Below, in pieces: positions 1 to 11,157 of a stretch of DNA of 64,000 bases; positions within the stretch are counted from its first letter, which is position 1, and every line of letters starts with the position of its first letter. The DNA is from Endocalyx cinctus (taxonomy: Eukaryota; Ascomycota; Sordariomycetes; Amphisphaeriales; Apiosporaceae), in contig BCKC01000001.1 in the NCBI GenBank assembly GCA_001600455.1, positions 6,226,441-6,290,440 on the forward strand, written 5' to 3'. The translations under genes were made by a program, and so were the position numbers. Below the pieces are notes generated by a model, which worked only from the letters and a program-made list of their open reading frames with translations, was not told where the DNA came from and did not search any database.

Positions 1-75
1 GATCCATGTGCGACAACATCTCGGAGGTCTCGGGTCTCTTAGGCTTCTTCGTGTCGGCGTTGAGAACGATTAGAT
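1..75 (-). other. possible edge of a minus-strand gene, cut by the window
   Basis: The first 75 bases are richer in GC than the next 200 and read open on the minus strand (reading begins IVLNADTKKPKRPETSEML). I do not recognise the peptide, and there is no clear acceptor just upstream of it, so the frame is uncertain; a plus-strand frame is open too. Three CCAAT boxes and a TATA-like stretch at 286-345 would suit a promoter firing leftwards. This is inference only; the sequence left of the window would decide. Confidence 0.2.
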
Positions 76-285
76 TCCATAGGTGTATATGATTTCACGT
101 TCATCAGTTGTTTACAGGAATAATGAAAATAAAATAGAATTCGACGGACCCCCACCTTTCTAAGAAAAGCTCATCTCTCTGTTTATGCATTCGAACTCGA
201 GTAGTAACTCTACGCGATGACGGGATTATGTTTAATATCGCTATAAGGTGTTGAATGATTCGCTAGGATTTATAAGAATTCGTGG

Positions 286-345
286 CCAATCAAATGCAGG
301 AAATTCGGATTGGACGCGCATGTCAAGCGCATATAACTTTCCAAT
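286..345 (-). promoter_or_regulatory. cluster of three CCAAT boxes
   Basis: CCAAT at 286-290, ATTGG at 309-313 and CCAAT at 341-345 lie within 60 bases, with a TATA-like ATATAA at about 331. CCAAT is the target of the Hap2/3/5 (NF-Y) complex, whose Hap3 subunit is encoded at 51.9-53.0 kb in this window. Orientation is uncertain; it may serve a gene leaving the window on the left. Confidence 0.3.
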
Positions 346-702
346 CAAAAAAAAGCATACACAATTACAATTAACTAATTTAGCCAATAGCTGAGCTGGG
401 AACATTCCTCTTCAGTCAGACCAGACGACCTACCATATCGAGAGCCGCGGAGACGTGCTTTATGGATTTTCTTTTACTTGGCAAGATGAGCTTAAAAACC
501 GACGAGATAGGGTGACCGAGGGCAGCGGGCGGTAGTTTTATCAATCGGCTCGAAAGCCGCGTAAGCTCCGAGATGGCTGGGCTCGAGTAGCGTGGTATAG
601 CCGCGCCGATGTGGAAATTGTAAAGTCGTATTTTTCCAACCATCGTCACACCTCTTAAATCTCACCTCGACGCAGATCCTCTATCTCTTGGCCTGGTGCC
701 GA

Positions 703-751
703 AGAGGTGGGAAGGGGTGGGAGGGGGGTAGGTAGGTAGGGAGGGGGGGGA
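703..751 (+). repeat. G-rich tract, G-quadruplex potential
   Basis: Runs of three to eight G separated by one to three bases (GGGAAGGGGTGGGAGGGGGG, then GGTAGG repeats and a final G8). This fits the G3+N1-7 four-run pattern of a G-quadruplex on the plus strand. No gene is adjacent. Confidence 0.45.
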
Positions 752-885
752 ATTATCGGGGGAAAATCTGTGTGCGCTGGCTATACATTTTCTATCTAAC
801 GCACCTCTCTTCAAATCAAAAGCAGCCTTTACCCCCGCACTTCTGATGCGAAGCACAAGCGAAATGCACTATGCAAGCACGACCG

Positions 886-919
886 CACACACACGCACAC
901 ACACACATACACACACAGC
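886..919 (+). repeat. (CA)n microsatellite
   Basis: Alternating CA with a few interruptions (a G and a T), in intergenic DNA. Confidence 0.8.
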
Positions 920-3900
920 GCACATATACACTATACACACGCACGCACTACTCTCTTTACGTATCTGTACGGTATTGGTGTCCCGGACTGGTCTGTACCG
1001 GATGCCTCCGCAGGCCGACCTGTAGAAGAGGATAAGGACTCGAGATAACTAGGGAACGATATACCGCGTATGGGTCAACATGTCGTGCAACACTGACACA
1101 TAGTACGGCACCATGTACGGTACATATGATGCAGTTTGCCTCATAGGCTCGTCAAATAATATATATTTATATATACATATATATACACGCATACATAAGT
1201 TGTATATGTACAGGATTGGAGGATTATACGATCAGGTTAGGAAGGAAATTAAAAGAGAGAAAGGAGAAAAAGTAGAAAAAAGGATGCGGAAATACCATAC
1301 GAGGGGGATTACCCATTCTCGAACGGTGTCCCGAATTTCTCGGCGCCCCGATTCCGATATATGCCCTCTTCAGATAGGGCTGTTTGAAACTACCGTTGGC
1401 GGCCTCTTTTTCTTTTTTACAATCCCCCCCCCCCCCCCCCCTTGCACACAGCCTACATCCATGTCAAAAAATGAAACCGAAAAAAAAAAGGAAATAAGAA
1501 GAACAGGCAATTGTTTTCCTTTTTTTTTTAAACAGAAAAAAAAAAAAAGACAAATGAGGTGAGTTTCGTATCTGCGAGTTGAGTGGTACAGAACATCCAG
1601 ACAGCAATAGCCCTTTTTTCTCAATGTGATTATCGACTGAACTAGGAATGTAATTCGGCCCGTTAACTCCGCCAGTACGACACACCTACGATGACCAACC
1701 ATACATAATACCTACCTAAGTTACCCTCTCTCCCATCTCGATTCATGCATGTGCAAAATACTTCCTTCACACGCCACACCCACTCGATCAAAAGTTCCGG
1801 TAGTTTTGGTTTCCCTTTTCCCTTTTTCTCTCTCTCATTTCGATTCGAAAAAATGACCACTGAGCTCGAGGTTATGTCAATCTTACTTACGCTGGTGGGA
1901 CGGAAAATGGCAAATATGTGCGAGAGAGGGGAAAAAGGAGAGAAAGAGATAGACAGATAGGGAGGGGGGGAAAGAATATAATTTGAGGCTCCCTATCACT
2001 ACGTTTTGTCACACCCTACCTCTTTCGACCCGTTGTCAATGAGTTAGTTTTATGTTACCCACCTTCCCTTTTTTTCTTCTTTTCATTTTTATACACGTGA
2101 CTTTATATTTCGATAAGGGAAAAGGGCGAGGGTAAGTTAACCTGGATCGTTCCGTAGATGAACGTGTGTATCAAAAGGAAAAGACGGAGAAGAGAAAAAA
2201 GAAAAACCCAAAGGATTTTTGCAGACATAAGATTGCGGGTATCCCCCTAACTTTACAGGGGATCGAATATTCCACTACACTACAATACGCTACCCCGTAC
2301 ACTACACAGACTGCCTACTTACTGCGTATGGCCCCCATTCAAATTGAAATATTGACCCAGCCGTACTTATATGTACACTACACTACACCAATTACATACT
2401 AACCTACATATAGCGAGTAAAGTCCACATTTACTGCTATGGGATGTCGATCCTGGCCTCGAGAGAAAGGAAAATGGTAAGTTCCGAACAATATTGACGGT
2501 ATGATGATCCACAGCTTTAAAAGAACACGATGGCAAAAAAAACAAAACAGGAACGCTAATTAGGCGAGTTTAAGGCGGGTAGGTAGACAGAGGTCATTTG
2601 ACTTATTATTTTATATTTTCTCTTTATATTGAAAAAACTAACATGTCATTCCAAAGAGTCGGTATGATTATGAATATCGAGAAATTCCATTTAACGGATA
2701 TTAAAAATCAGACCACTCAACGTCCTCTTTGATTCGTCAAACCCCTCCGAAAGAGAGAAGAGTAAAAGAGAGAGCCGCTTTTTTTTGGCTCTCTTTTTTT
2801 CTACTTGTAATATTCCAATTGAGTCTCCACTATTGCCCCGGATCACCTGTTCGCCGACCGGCAATAGGAGTCAACGTCGCCAAGGCCGGTATACGTGGAA
2901 CAGTGAGATGTTAGATCGTTTAGGCTGCCTTTCTACTAGGAACCAACAACAAGCCATACCCGTTCTACTTCTTCTTTTTTCTCTCTTCCCCTTGTTCGCC
3001 CCGTATTTTCATTTGTTCTCTTTCTCTCTTGTCTCCTTGTCTTTTTTTCTCTAGGCGGAAGATTTAATGCTTTTTTTTCTAAATTCAAGCGGCCACGCGG
3101 ATGCTTGTGTTTCTTGGTAAAGCTTCTTATCTATCTAGGCGGTCTTGGTATTTTTTTTCCCCCTCTGTCTCTTCTCGAGCATACCGACACCGCACTTTCA
3201 GATCCGAACGACAAAAAAAGATTGGTCCAGCAAACGAAACGAACGAACGAAACGGTGAAGAAGGGGGAAAAAAAGAAAGCACATGCCTTTTTTTTTTCTT
3301 TCTTTTCTCCCCTGGCAGCCCTGGGGCTTGGAAGTTATATTGTTCCAAGAGCCTTAGCGCTTACACGGTTTATATACACACCGCCCACGTTCCACAGAAA
3401 CCGAAAACGTTGTGCGACAATGGCTACTACACCTTACCCAATGAAACCAGAACACCGAGCCAGAAAAAAAAAACCGACGCTACGCTTAGGTTTCCAAGGG
3501 CACGTCGTGGCATGCAGGTTGCATGGTACGATTGAGATTGTCGATGCGATTATTATAGATTAGAGAAAAACAACAATATATAGACGTGGAGCCCTTCAAA
3601 GGGACGAAAGGACAAAAAAGTACAAGAAACCCAAGAGAAAAAACTCGGGCCGAGTCCTGTAGTTGGGTCGAGTAGCTGTTCGACTTTCCTGCGGGGATGC
3701 CATGGAATCTAACACTATAACAGTAAGCGCTGCGGTAGATGGGAAAAAGCCAAGAGTCTTGGGTTCATCCAGTATCCGGTCTTACAAGGGATACCGTCAT
3801 TCTTCAAAGGTCAGTTCTTGCGAGTTTGATATCAGGTGACTAGACGGTCCCAGTAGAAATTACGGTAAGACGACGTTGTTGTTGTTGTCATTGTTGTTGC

Positions 3901-3940
3901 TGCAGTTGTTGCTGCAATGTCATCAGACGTTCCCGAAAAA

Positions 3941-3950
<10 letters not shown>

Positions 3951-3972
<22 letters not shown>
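3951..3972 (+). repeat. (TA)n microsatellite
   Basis: Pure TA alternation following a short TGTGTG, in intergenic DNA. About 50 bases upstream is a GTT-repeat region (3877-3912). Confidence 0.8.
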
Positions 3973-4170
3973 ACCACATGACTTACTTGCTGCTGTTATA
4001 AGAATGATATATTACAAATCGATACAGGCTAAGTCTCAAGTCTTCACTCGAGCCACGCCTTTTCTAGTTTAGCTACTTAAAGAGTCACGACCTAACCGAA
4101 AACCTGGTCCGACTCCATGTATACCAGTTAGTTACCTGTCGTCCTTAGACCCGGTTCAGATGTAGAAACC

Positions 4171-4205
4171 ANAANAANNAAAAAAAAAAAAAAAAAAAAA
4201 AAAAA
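4171..4205 (+). repeat. A tract with four unresolved bases
   Basis: N at 4172, 4175, 4178 and 4179, followed by A26. The unresolved bases sit on the edge of the homopolymer and suggest a sequencing or assembly problem rather than biology. Confidence 0.8.
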
Positions 4206-5660
4206 GATGAAAGACCCTCAACGGTTACGAACTATACTACGCTACTAGACCAAAACGCCAAGTTTATTACCCCAGTCCAATCCTCTCTCGATGCGGAGGT
4301 AAGAAACAAAACCAAAACGCGGGGTATACATATATATAAACTTCAGTATATATATACTGGATAATACTTGTCATTCTCAGTATCTAGAATCGGATTAGTT
4401 CCCCCATATAAAACGGTGAGGGGGGGCTGGGCTGAGGGGGTAAAGGGAAAGGGGAGGTTCCCAAGGAGCCCCATATACCATCCCGCCTTGCCTAGAGCCG
4501 CATATGAGAGAGAGAGAGAAGAGGAAAAACTGGGGTTTGGATCTAGTGTAGTGATACATAATAATATTTTCGTTGATTCAAAGATCTGCTATTTCCATAG
4601 TAAAATTCAAGAAAAATCCCTGTTATTATTATTTTTTTTTTTTTGAAAAATAACCCTAGGACATACCTCGGCCTTACTTTTTTTTTTTTTTTTCATGATG
4701 TCGGGTTGGGATTTTTAGTTCGGCGAAAAGCCGGAGGTATATGTAGAAGGGAAACTCTCGTTACGACATTTTTTCTCCCGGCTTACTTTTTTTTATTTCC
4801 TTGGTTTTTTTTTTTTTTATTAATTCTAAACTCGGTAAGCATGTCGCATCTGGGGACCCCGTACGGGGAAATAGGTTATGTAACAATAATTTTTATTTAT
4901 TTATTTACGGGGTATTAGAGCGGGATCTATTTCCCCTCCAAAAGCTTTACTGATCCGCGTAGATGATAATTAACGTAAAAATCGTACCTCGGGAAAATTT
5001 GGTCTTGTGGCGGAAAAGGTATAGAGGAAATAATTGGGGGCGCTTCAATTTGTAGAATGTAGATTTACAAACTCGCAGGTTTTCCTAAAAGGGTTCCATG
5101 TAAGGGTGTATGTAGCGAGTCGTGTACGGGTCCTTGGCGATCTGATTCTCCGCACGCGTAAGCGTGCTGTGGCCAAATCATTAAAGAATAAAAAGAAATT
5201 ATGTGGTTTTTCAAGTTAAAAACAGGGTCTTTGGATAATGTAGTATTTAAGTGAGTATAGTTGTTCCGAAGTAATAACATTGGAAGAAAGAATAGTAAAA
5301 AAAAAAAGTCCGACCTAAGTTAAACCGTAACTCCCCGGGGCGGGAAAAGACTCAAACAAGACCTCCGGATGATTACTTAGGCATTTATTTTCATGCGCCA
5401 CGCCGATAATAACGCTCCGTCTTGGCACGGGGGCTTATATCACGCAGTCGGGGGCAATCCTCTAGTCAGCGGAGCTAGATCCCGAGTTGATCTTTATCTT
5501 GGCATCTCTCACAACAGTTGCCGTGAAGATGACAAAAATGTTCGGCGTCAATTTAAGTAATATGATAAACCGGGGAAATTACTTAGATACGTCGATTTAT
5601 ATATAAATTTAGAGTAGTCTTAGTACCAACAATGGCAAGGGAAGAAAAAGAGACTCCGTC

Positions 5661-5742
5661 GTTAGCTAGCTGCTTACGGTGGAAGTTGAAGGATAAGATA
5701 GGTGCTTCAAAAATCACTTCTCACGTCACATATTGCAGCCCT
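5661..5742 (+). repeat. degenerate direct repeat, left copy
   Basis: Shares the block TAGCTGCTTACGG, then GGAAGTT, then the run CACATATTGCA at nearly the same spacing with 9775-9855. The copies differ by scattered substitutions and single-base gaps. They bracket the F-box-like gene. Probably the remains of a dispersed element; no termini or target-site duplication could be fixed. Confidence 0.5.
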
Positions 5743-7174
5743 TAGAAGTTTATTTTCTCGGAAACTCTGCTTCATATTTGTATGCAGTGAAACATCATTG
5801 ATACAGCTGGACGATAGTGATGTCGCTATCGGCTATCTTTTACGTGAGGATAACTGATACGCAGTTTTTCTTTAATTCACCCTAGTATTATTATCTCATT
5901 CCCAACTCGTCGGGGAATTTCTATCGGGAGAAAATATCATAGGACGCATGATGTAGCAGTCTCAACTGTAGTAAGATTCCCTTCCTAGGCAAAATCATGA
6001 GAAAATATCACCCCGATCACTACTGTAAAGCATAATTACAAAATTACAATTCATGACAAACTCTTCAATTCTATCCATGGAAATAGCACTTGCGTGACGT
6101 TGCCATGTGAGGTTATCGGTGACATCAGCCAGTGGACCAGTGATTAGTTTGCTCAAGGGGGTGGCTGTACTAGTATCATTGGGTCAGGTTCGTGGAGGCG
6201 GGTAGTTCCTCTTCCTACATGGTTTCGTCGTAATAAAAATTGTTACAATATAGTCATTCAACCCTTTCCCAGTACCTTTAGATACTACTTTACCATTGCC
6301 TCATCTATACCCTCTCAGTGGATGTGACACCTTGCATGCGAACGTACTAAAACCTTCCGGCAAGTTCCATGACGTAATGATCGGAATTGGAGAGTAGACC
6401 TGAGCGCCTGACGTTGAGTGTGGTGTCACGCCAGAATTTAACCTTTTCGGTGGATAGGGTTCAACGTGGGAAATCTCTACCTACTCCAAGGGAAATCATC
6501 GGCTCGGATCTGCCGCTAAACGCGGAATGTCCACGCCGACCCTTTTATTAAAAAGGGGGGAGGGGAGACACGCCGCTGTGGGGGCGCCGCTGCTACGGTG
6601 CTCCTTATGAGACACAAGAGTAACAGTGAGTCAACCATAGCACGGTCAACTATGGAGCGGGACCGATTCCGTCAATTTCGAAACCCCTTTTTTTATTTTT
6701 CTGGCGTATGATGGCGTACTTCATAACGCACGAAAGTGGATTTCAGGATTTCACCACGTCGTACCCGGAAGAGGTTTTGGTCTGAAAGGTCCGCACGATG
6801 CTATAACAATGGAATAAGGACGGTACTATAGTTTGAAGTTCATTTCCTTGCACGTACTTCTGGTGCAAGAGAATCACATGCGGTACGTTTCCGTCTCTGC
6901 AGAGCGCATTTGAATAATGTCCTTTGTGCTGCAGTCGATACGAACTTAACTAGCCTCCACGATGATGACCTGATAAATAGGTTTTACATCAGGGATTAGG
7001 TGCTCAATGAGTACCTGAGCCACGCCGCTTTAATCCGGATTCTAACCTGAGCTTTAATGAGTTACGCTCTTAGTGAACAACTCCCTAAAAATAGAAATTT
7101 GCATAAATCCTTTCAAACCTATCTCGCCAGAAATTTATAACGTCCTCGAGACCAAAATTATCCAACCTTAGTCC

Positions 7175-8747
7175 TCACAATCGCCAATCCGAAATTTGAA
7201 TGAGTTCTCCCTCCCGAATATCGTGCTCCATTCGAATCTGCTGTAATGAAATTGATCGGACTACCGGCTTTGAAAGCTCCAGGTAATGGATTGCATCGCC
7301 ATGAGACTTAACTTTGTTAGTAATATTTAACAATTCCTCCGTAAAGACGCACCCGCGGTCACCTCCATGCTGAAGTGTAACGGCTTCCCAAGCCTGGACT
7401 AGGCGAGTCGACGGAGAAAATACCCACGTGCCTCTCCAGGTAATAACAGCAGACCCTCTGTGCTTATAGAACTGGTATTTGAACAGGCCTGCTAATCCTT
7501 TCCGTCCGTTCCATATCTCTAACGTTTCCAGTTTTGGCATTCGCCTAGCCGTCATTGACGCTTCGTGAAGCATCGCTTCGATCGCATTCGGGGTTTCATC
7601 CGGTGTAAGTAAATGTGAAGTGAGTATAAGCGAGGTTAAGTTATGCCACTTTAAAGATGGTGGTCGAGCTTGAAAAAAATGGCTAGCATCTGTTATAAAA
7701 GAAGCTGAGAGATGAGTAAGTTTAATACTAGTTTTTATAATCGCTTGGCTAATATCGAAATTCGGGACTCGAATAGGTACGCAATTTTGGCAATGAAGAG
7801 GATATTGTTCATCGAAATTTTCGAATAGTGTTAGTGTTTGTAATTTATGAGAAGCTAATGAATCGAATAATAATCGGTGAGCTATAGTAAAGATGAAGAT
7901 TAGTGTAAAGATATCAGTTAATAATATAATACTACTTACCTTTATCTGACCAGGATTGTTGCCAGTCTTCCCACTCTCTCCAGGGCTCATAGTGAATCTC
8001 CTGGAGTCTGGGGAAGCGGAGAAACATCTGTGTTAAAGCGTCTGGCTTCCATCGGCGGCGGTTCTGTAGGCGTAAAATAATACCCGTTACTGCTGGGACT
8101 AGTGGTAGTTGTTGCCACCACTGATGTTCTTCCTCGTCCGTTTGGAATGGTGCCTCGCCCATTATATCTTGGAAAAGTTTCATAATAGCATCTTCCGGCG
8201 GAGAAAAATACGGCCTCCCAGCAATCCAACCATGATAGCAGTCATCTACTTGGAGTGCTGCCGCTCGAGGAACATCAAGTCCAAAGGTTAAATATTTAAA
8301 CCAATGTTTTGAATCGCTGGGGGAGTAGACACTTATATCAAGTAATAAGTCGCCCTTTGGCTTTAATGTGCTGAGAGTTGAGAATAGGTTTTCGAGTGCC
8401 GAGGTAATGAAGTAATTATCCTCCTCATTAACCATCAACAATTCTACATCCTTGGGTGCGCACTCCGTGCAAGCGTATTTTTGAAGTTCCAAGCAAAACC
8501 ACAGGTAACCTACGTGAGCCCGATTTCGATGGATCATGGAACCGAAATTAGCAAGGCGTGCTGGTGTCAATTTAATTCGGGAGAAGTTGCACGGCTCGAG
8601 AACCGCCTGCCACTCTCGTGATACTGCGGCAAAGCTAGAAAATTTGCAGTCGTCTGATAATGATATCGTTCTCAGGATTATGCATCGGATCTCCGCAGGT
8701 AGGTAATCCCAGCGTATCCGTGACCCAGACGATATTATTGAAGACAT
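7175..8747 (-). CDS. F-box-like protein of a fungal family, two exons
   Basis: Predicted 504 aa. Exon 1 is 8747-7940, exon 2 is 7881-7175; the 58-nt intron has a GTAAGT donor and TATAG acceptor, and the phase-1 join restores one frame. An F-box-like stretch is visible at residues 16-28 (LPAEIRCIILRTI) followed by a conserved-looking FAAVSREWQ. The rest reads like the lineage-expanded fungal F-box proteins that carry a long alpha/beta C-terminal region with LENLFSTLSTLKPKG and FENFDEQYPLH-type motifs. Such proteins are presumed SCF adaptors of unknown target; that role is inferred from the family. Without splicing, two overlapping half-length frames appear. Codon use is AT-rich compared with the GC-rich oxidoreductase gene downstream, and the gene lies between two copies of a degenerate repeat, which suits a fast-evolving accessory gene. 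Confidence 0.75.
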
Positions 8748-9078
8748 AGTGGAAACTTCTTAAGTGATAACGGGTGGAATAGTTAAGAAAAAAAAAAAAG
8801 AAATTGAGTGAGGTAAAAATCGAAGTTCAGGTTGATGGCAGGCTTCCCTGCGTTATTATATTAACTTTTAACATGTGTATAAGGACTATTCAAAATGGAC
8901 CTCCATAAGTTTTGGCTGGTCATAAGGGTTACTTCTCGAAGGAAGTTTAACGCCGCCCGTACTAGAGCTACCTGAAGCTTTTCCTACGTTAGTTATATAT
9001 AATCCTGGCTTTGACATACCTAAATAACCACCAATCAAGATCTTTGGTGGTCTGTACATTTGGCTAACCTTACTATCT

Positions 9079-9107
9079 AAGTATGATTCTATACTAGAAT
9101 CATACTT
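9079..9107 (+). repeat. perfect 13-bp inverted repeat with 3-nt loop
   Basis: AAGTATGATTCTA at 9079-9091 and its exact complement at 9095-9107 enclose TAC. A second hairpin with 8-bp arms (ACCACCAA/TTGGTGGT, 9027-9051) lies just upstream. Neither matches a known element to my eye. Confidence 0.7.
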
Positions 9108-9774
9108 TTACTCTTAATACATTATCACTTGCAACCAACATTTATTTCTTACTACTTGATCGATACGTATTGTATTAGATTTTACCCAACAATCTTTGAT
9201 AATATATAAACAATAAAAATTCAACATTACTAAATTTAATCGGCTATCCCTTAAGTGCCCTAAACTAATGCTTCCCTCTCCTCTTCCACCCCTGTTACCG
9301 AACAGGCCACTCATGACCTTTCCCAATGCATGGCCTCTTGCATCACGAAAAGAAAACGAAAGAATGATAATATGTCAAGATAAGTAAGAGGAAAGAAAAA
9401 GAAAAACTTTTTCTAAGCTACCAAAAATAACTAAAAACTGGTAATAACTCATACTCTCCTGCACAGGGATAATATACGGTTCTACAACACGCCCTGCAAT
9501 CCATCACCTCATAAATGAAAGAAACATTGGTCAGGTCTTAGTTTCATACTATTCATACTATTTATATGAATAGAATTACTTAACCAGATCACCACGAAAA
9601 GGTTCCTGACCGCACGATCTGGACCACCACCAGAACTCTGGATGGCGGCACCTCCACTATGCTCACTTGAATCACTTGACATAGCTATTACGGTAGCTTC
9701 TCATTAGTTACCAACGCATAGAAAAATTACAGTTGAAAGTCGGTATGGCCATTAGAACTACCAAATATGGCTGT

Positions 9775-9855
9775 GACTAGTTAGCTGCTTACGGGGAAGT
9801 TAAAAGAGAAGACAGTCACTTCGAAATTACTCCTCGCATCACATATTGCATCTTT
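9775..9855 (+). repeat. degenerate direct repeat, right copy
   Basis: Partner of 5661-5742, in the same orientation; see there. It lies about 90 bases beyond the stop codon of the oxidoreductase gene (9948). Confidence 0.5.
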
Positions 9856-9947
9856 TGAAATAACGCCGTCAGTTCAAGAGTGTCGGGTATATTTAAGACC
9901 AATTTAATCTGACGGAAGGCGCGACTTGCATACTGAACCGACGATGA

Positions 9948-11157
9948 TTACAATTTTGAGCCTGCTTCATCTTCCGAAGTAGAGATATCGATGACGAGCT
10001 TGCCGAACTGCTTCCCTTGGCCCATATCCTCGTACAGGCCGTTCACGGCGTCGAGGTTATCCAGCCCCTTGACGACGCGGCTCACGACGGGCTTGATCTT
10101 GTGCTCGTTGACGAACTTGATCATCTCCCGAAACTCGGCGCGCGAGCCCATCGTCGAGCCCCTCAGCTCGATGTTGCGCAGGACGGCCGACATGGTCCAG
10201 TCCATCCTGGCGCCCGTCGTCATCCCGTACACGACGATGACGCCGCCGTCCTTGAGGAGCTTGACCGCCTTCGAGACGACGTCGGACCCGGCCCCGTCGA
10301 TGATCGCGTCGAAGTAGGGCCGCTCGGCCGGCAGCGCCGCCTTCAGCTTCTTCTCCCACCCGGCCTCCTTATACGAGACGCCGAACCGGGCGCCGAGCTC
10401 GTCGGTCGCGCGCGCTAATTTGGCGGCGTCCGACGACGTCACGTACGCGTTGCACCCGAGCGCCACGGCGAACTGGAGCGCCTGCAACGCCACGCCGCCG
10501 CCGATCCCCGTGATCAGGATATTCCGGCCCGGCATCGCGTTCGCGCTCTTCGACACGACCGCCCGCCACGCCGTGATGCCCACGAGCGGCAAGGCGGCGG
10601 CCTCGATCGCCGTCAGGTGCGCCGGCGCGGGCTCGACCTCGCCCTCGTCCACGACGATGTAGTCCTGCGCCATGCCCAAGGGGTGCGGGTCGCACCCGCC
10701 GAGGATCGACCACTTGAGCGGGTCCTCGGGCCCTTCCGGGTTGGATTCCCAGCCGCGGGACGGCGTGAGCACGACGGTGCGGCCTACGAGGGCGCGCGCG
10801 GCGGGGCCGACGGAGGATCCGACGGATTCGATCACGCCGCTGCCGTCGGCGAGGAGGGGCGCCGTGAAGGATATGGCCGGGTACAGATGTTGCCGGATGA
10901 AGTAGTCTCGGTGGTTAAGCGCGGCGGCGCGGAGACGCACGAGCACTTGGTTGGGTCCTGGAGTGGGCTTGGGGACGGTGTTGAGGACGAGCCTTTGACG
11001 TGGTTTAGCTCGAGTTTATAATTACGTATAAATATATCATATTATATATTACTTGGTAGTATTACTATTATATAGGATATGGCTGGTAGGAGACTTACGG
11101 GTAAAAGACCTGGCCGGGTTTCCCTTCAACCTTCTTTATTGTTAAGGAATGAGGCAT
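9948..11157 (-). CDS. MDR superfamily oxidoreductase (zinc-independent, quinone-reductase type), two exons
   Basis: Predicted 367 aa. Exon 1 is 11157-11099 (MPHSLTIKKVEGKPGQVFYP), exon 2 is 10992-9948; the 106-nt intron runs from GTAAGT to CAAAG, joining at phase 2 into LVLNTVPKPTPGPNQVLVRL, which is the usual N-terminal GroES-like fold. The nucleotide-binding motif GIGGGVALQAL lies near residues 182-192. The zinc-type GHE signature is replaced by ADGSGVIESVG and no structural-zinc cysteine cluster is seen, so this is a medium-chain NAD(P)H-dependent reductase of the quinone oxidoreductase or enoyl-reductase side of the family; substrate unknown. Exon 2 is markedly GC-rich at third positions, unlike the F-box-like gene next door and unlike its own first exon. 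I chose the start at exon 1 because the frame of exon 2 lacks an ATG before the conserved region. Confidence 0.88.

Larger units (their letters stand above)
76..7174. other. 7.1 kb intergenic, low complexity, no recognisable gene
   Basis: No open frame here resembles a protein family in any frame; the longer ones are carried by A/T- and CT-rich low-complexity DNA (for example 1113-1562 and 3101-3563). The stretch holds homopolymers, a (CA)n run at 886-919, a G-rich run at 703-751, an 18-base C run at 1424-1441, a (TA)n run at 3951-3972, a 16-bp palindrome at 4344-4359, and an A tract containing unresolved bases at 4172-4205. From about 5.6 kb the DNA looks less simple and holds one copy of a degenerate repeat (5661-5742), possibly transposon remains. 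Confidence 0.6.
8748..9947. other. 1.2 kb intergenic with hairpins and repeat copy
   Basis: Holds two perfect inverted repeats (9027-9051 and 9079-9107) and the right copy of the degenerate repeat (9775-9855). Two short minus-strand open frames are present: one starting near 9679 (begins MSSDSSEHSGGAAIQSSGGG) and one at 9326-9114 (begins MGKVMSGLFGNRGGRGEG). They could be exons of a small gene, but I cannot support a junction. Confidence 0.5.

Noticed and set aside
1113..1702. Overlapping open frames on both strands around 1.1-1.7 kb
   Set aside because: They run through poly-C, poly-A and poly-T tracts; the peptides are strings of Pro, Phe and Lys and have no family features.
3101..3563. 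144- and 152-codon plus-strand frames
   Set aside because: Two frames of the same low-complexity DNA are open at once, with a minus-strand frame as well; composition follows the T and A runs.
7882..7990. Two separate genes at the F-box-like locus
   Set aside because: The overlapping halves join through a consensus intron into one family-like protein; the second half's own start lies in exon 1 in the wrong frame.
10057..11021. Long frames opposite and beside the MDR gene
   Set aside because: High GC leaves alternative frames open; peptides are Arg/Gly/Pro-rich shadows of the real exon.
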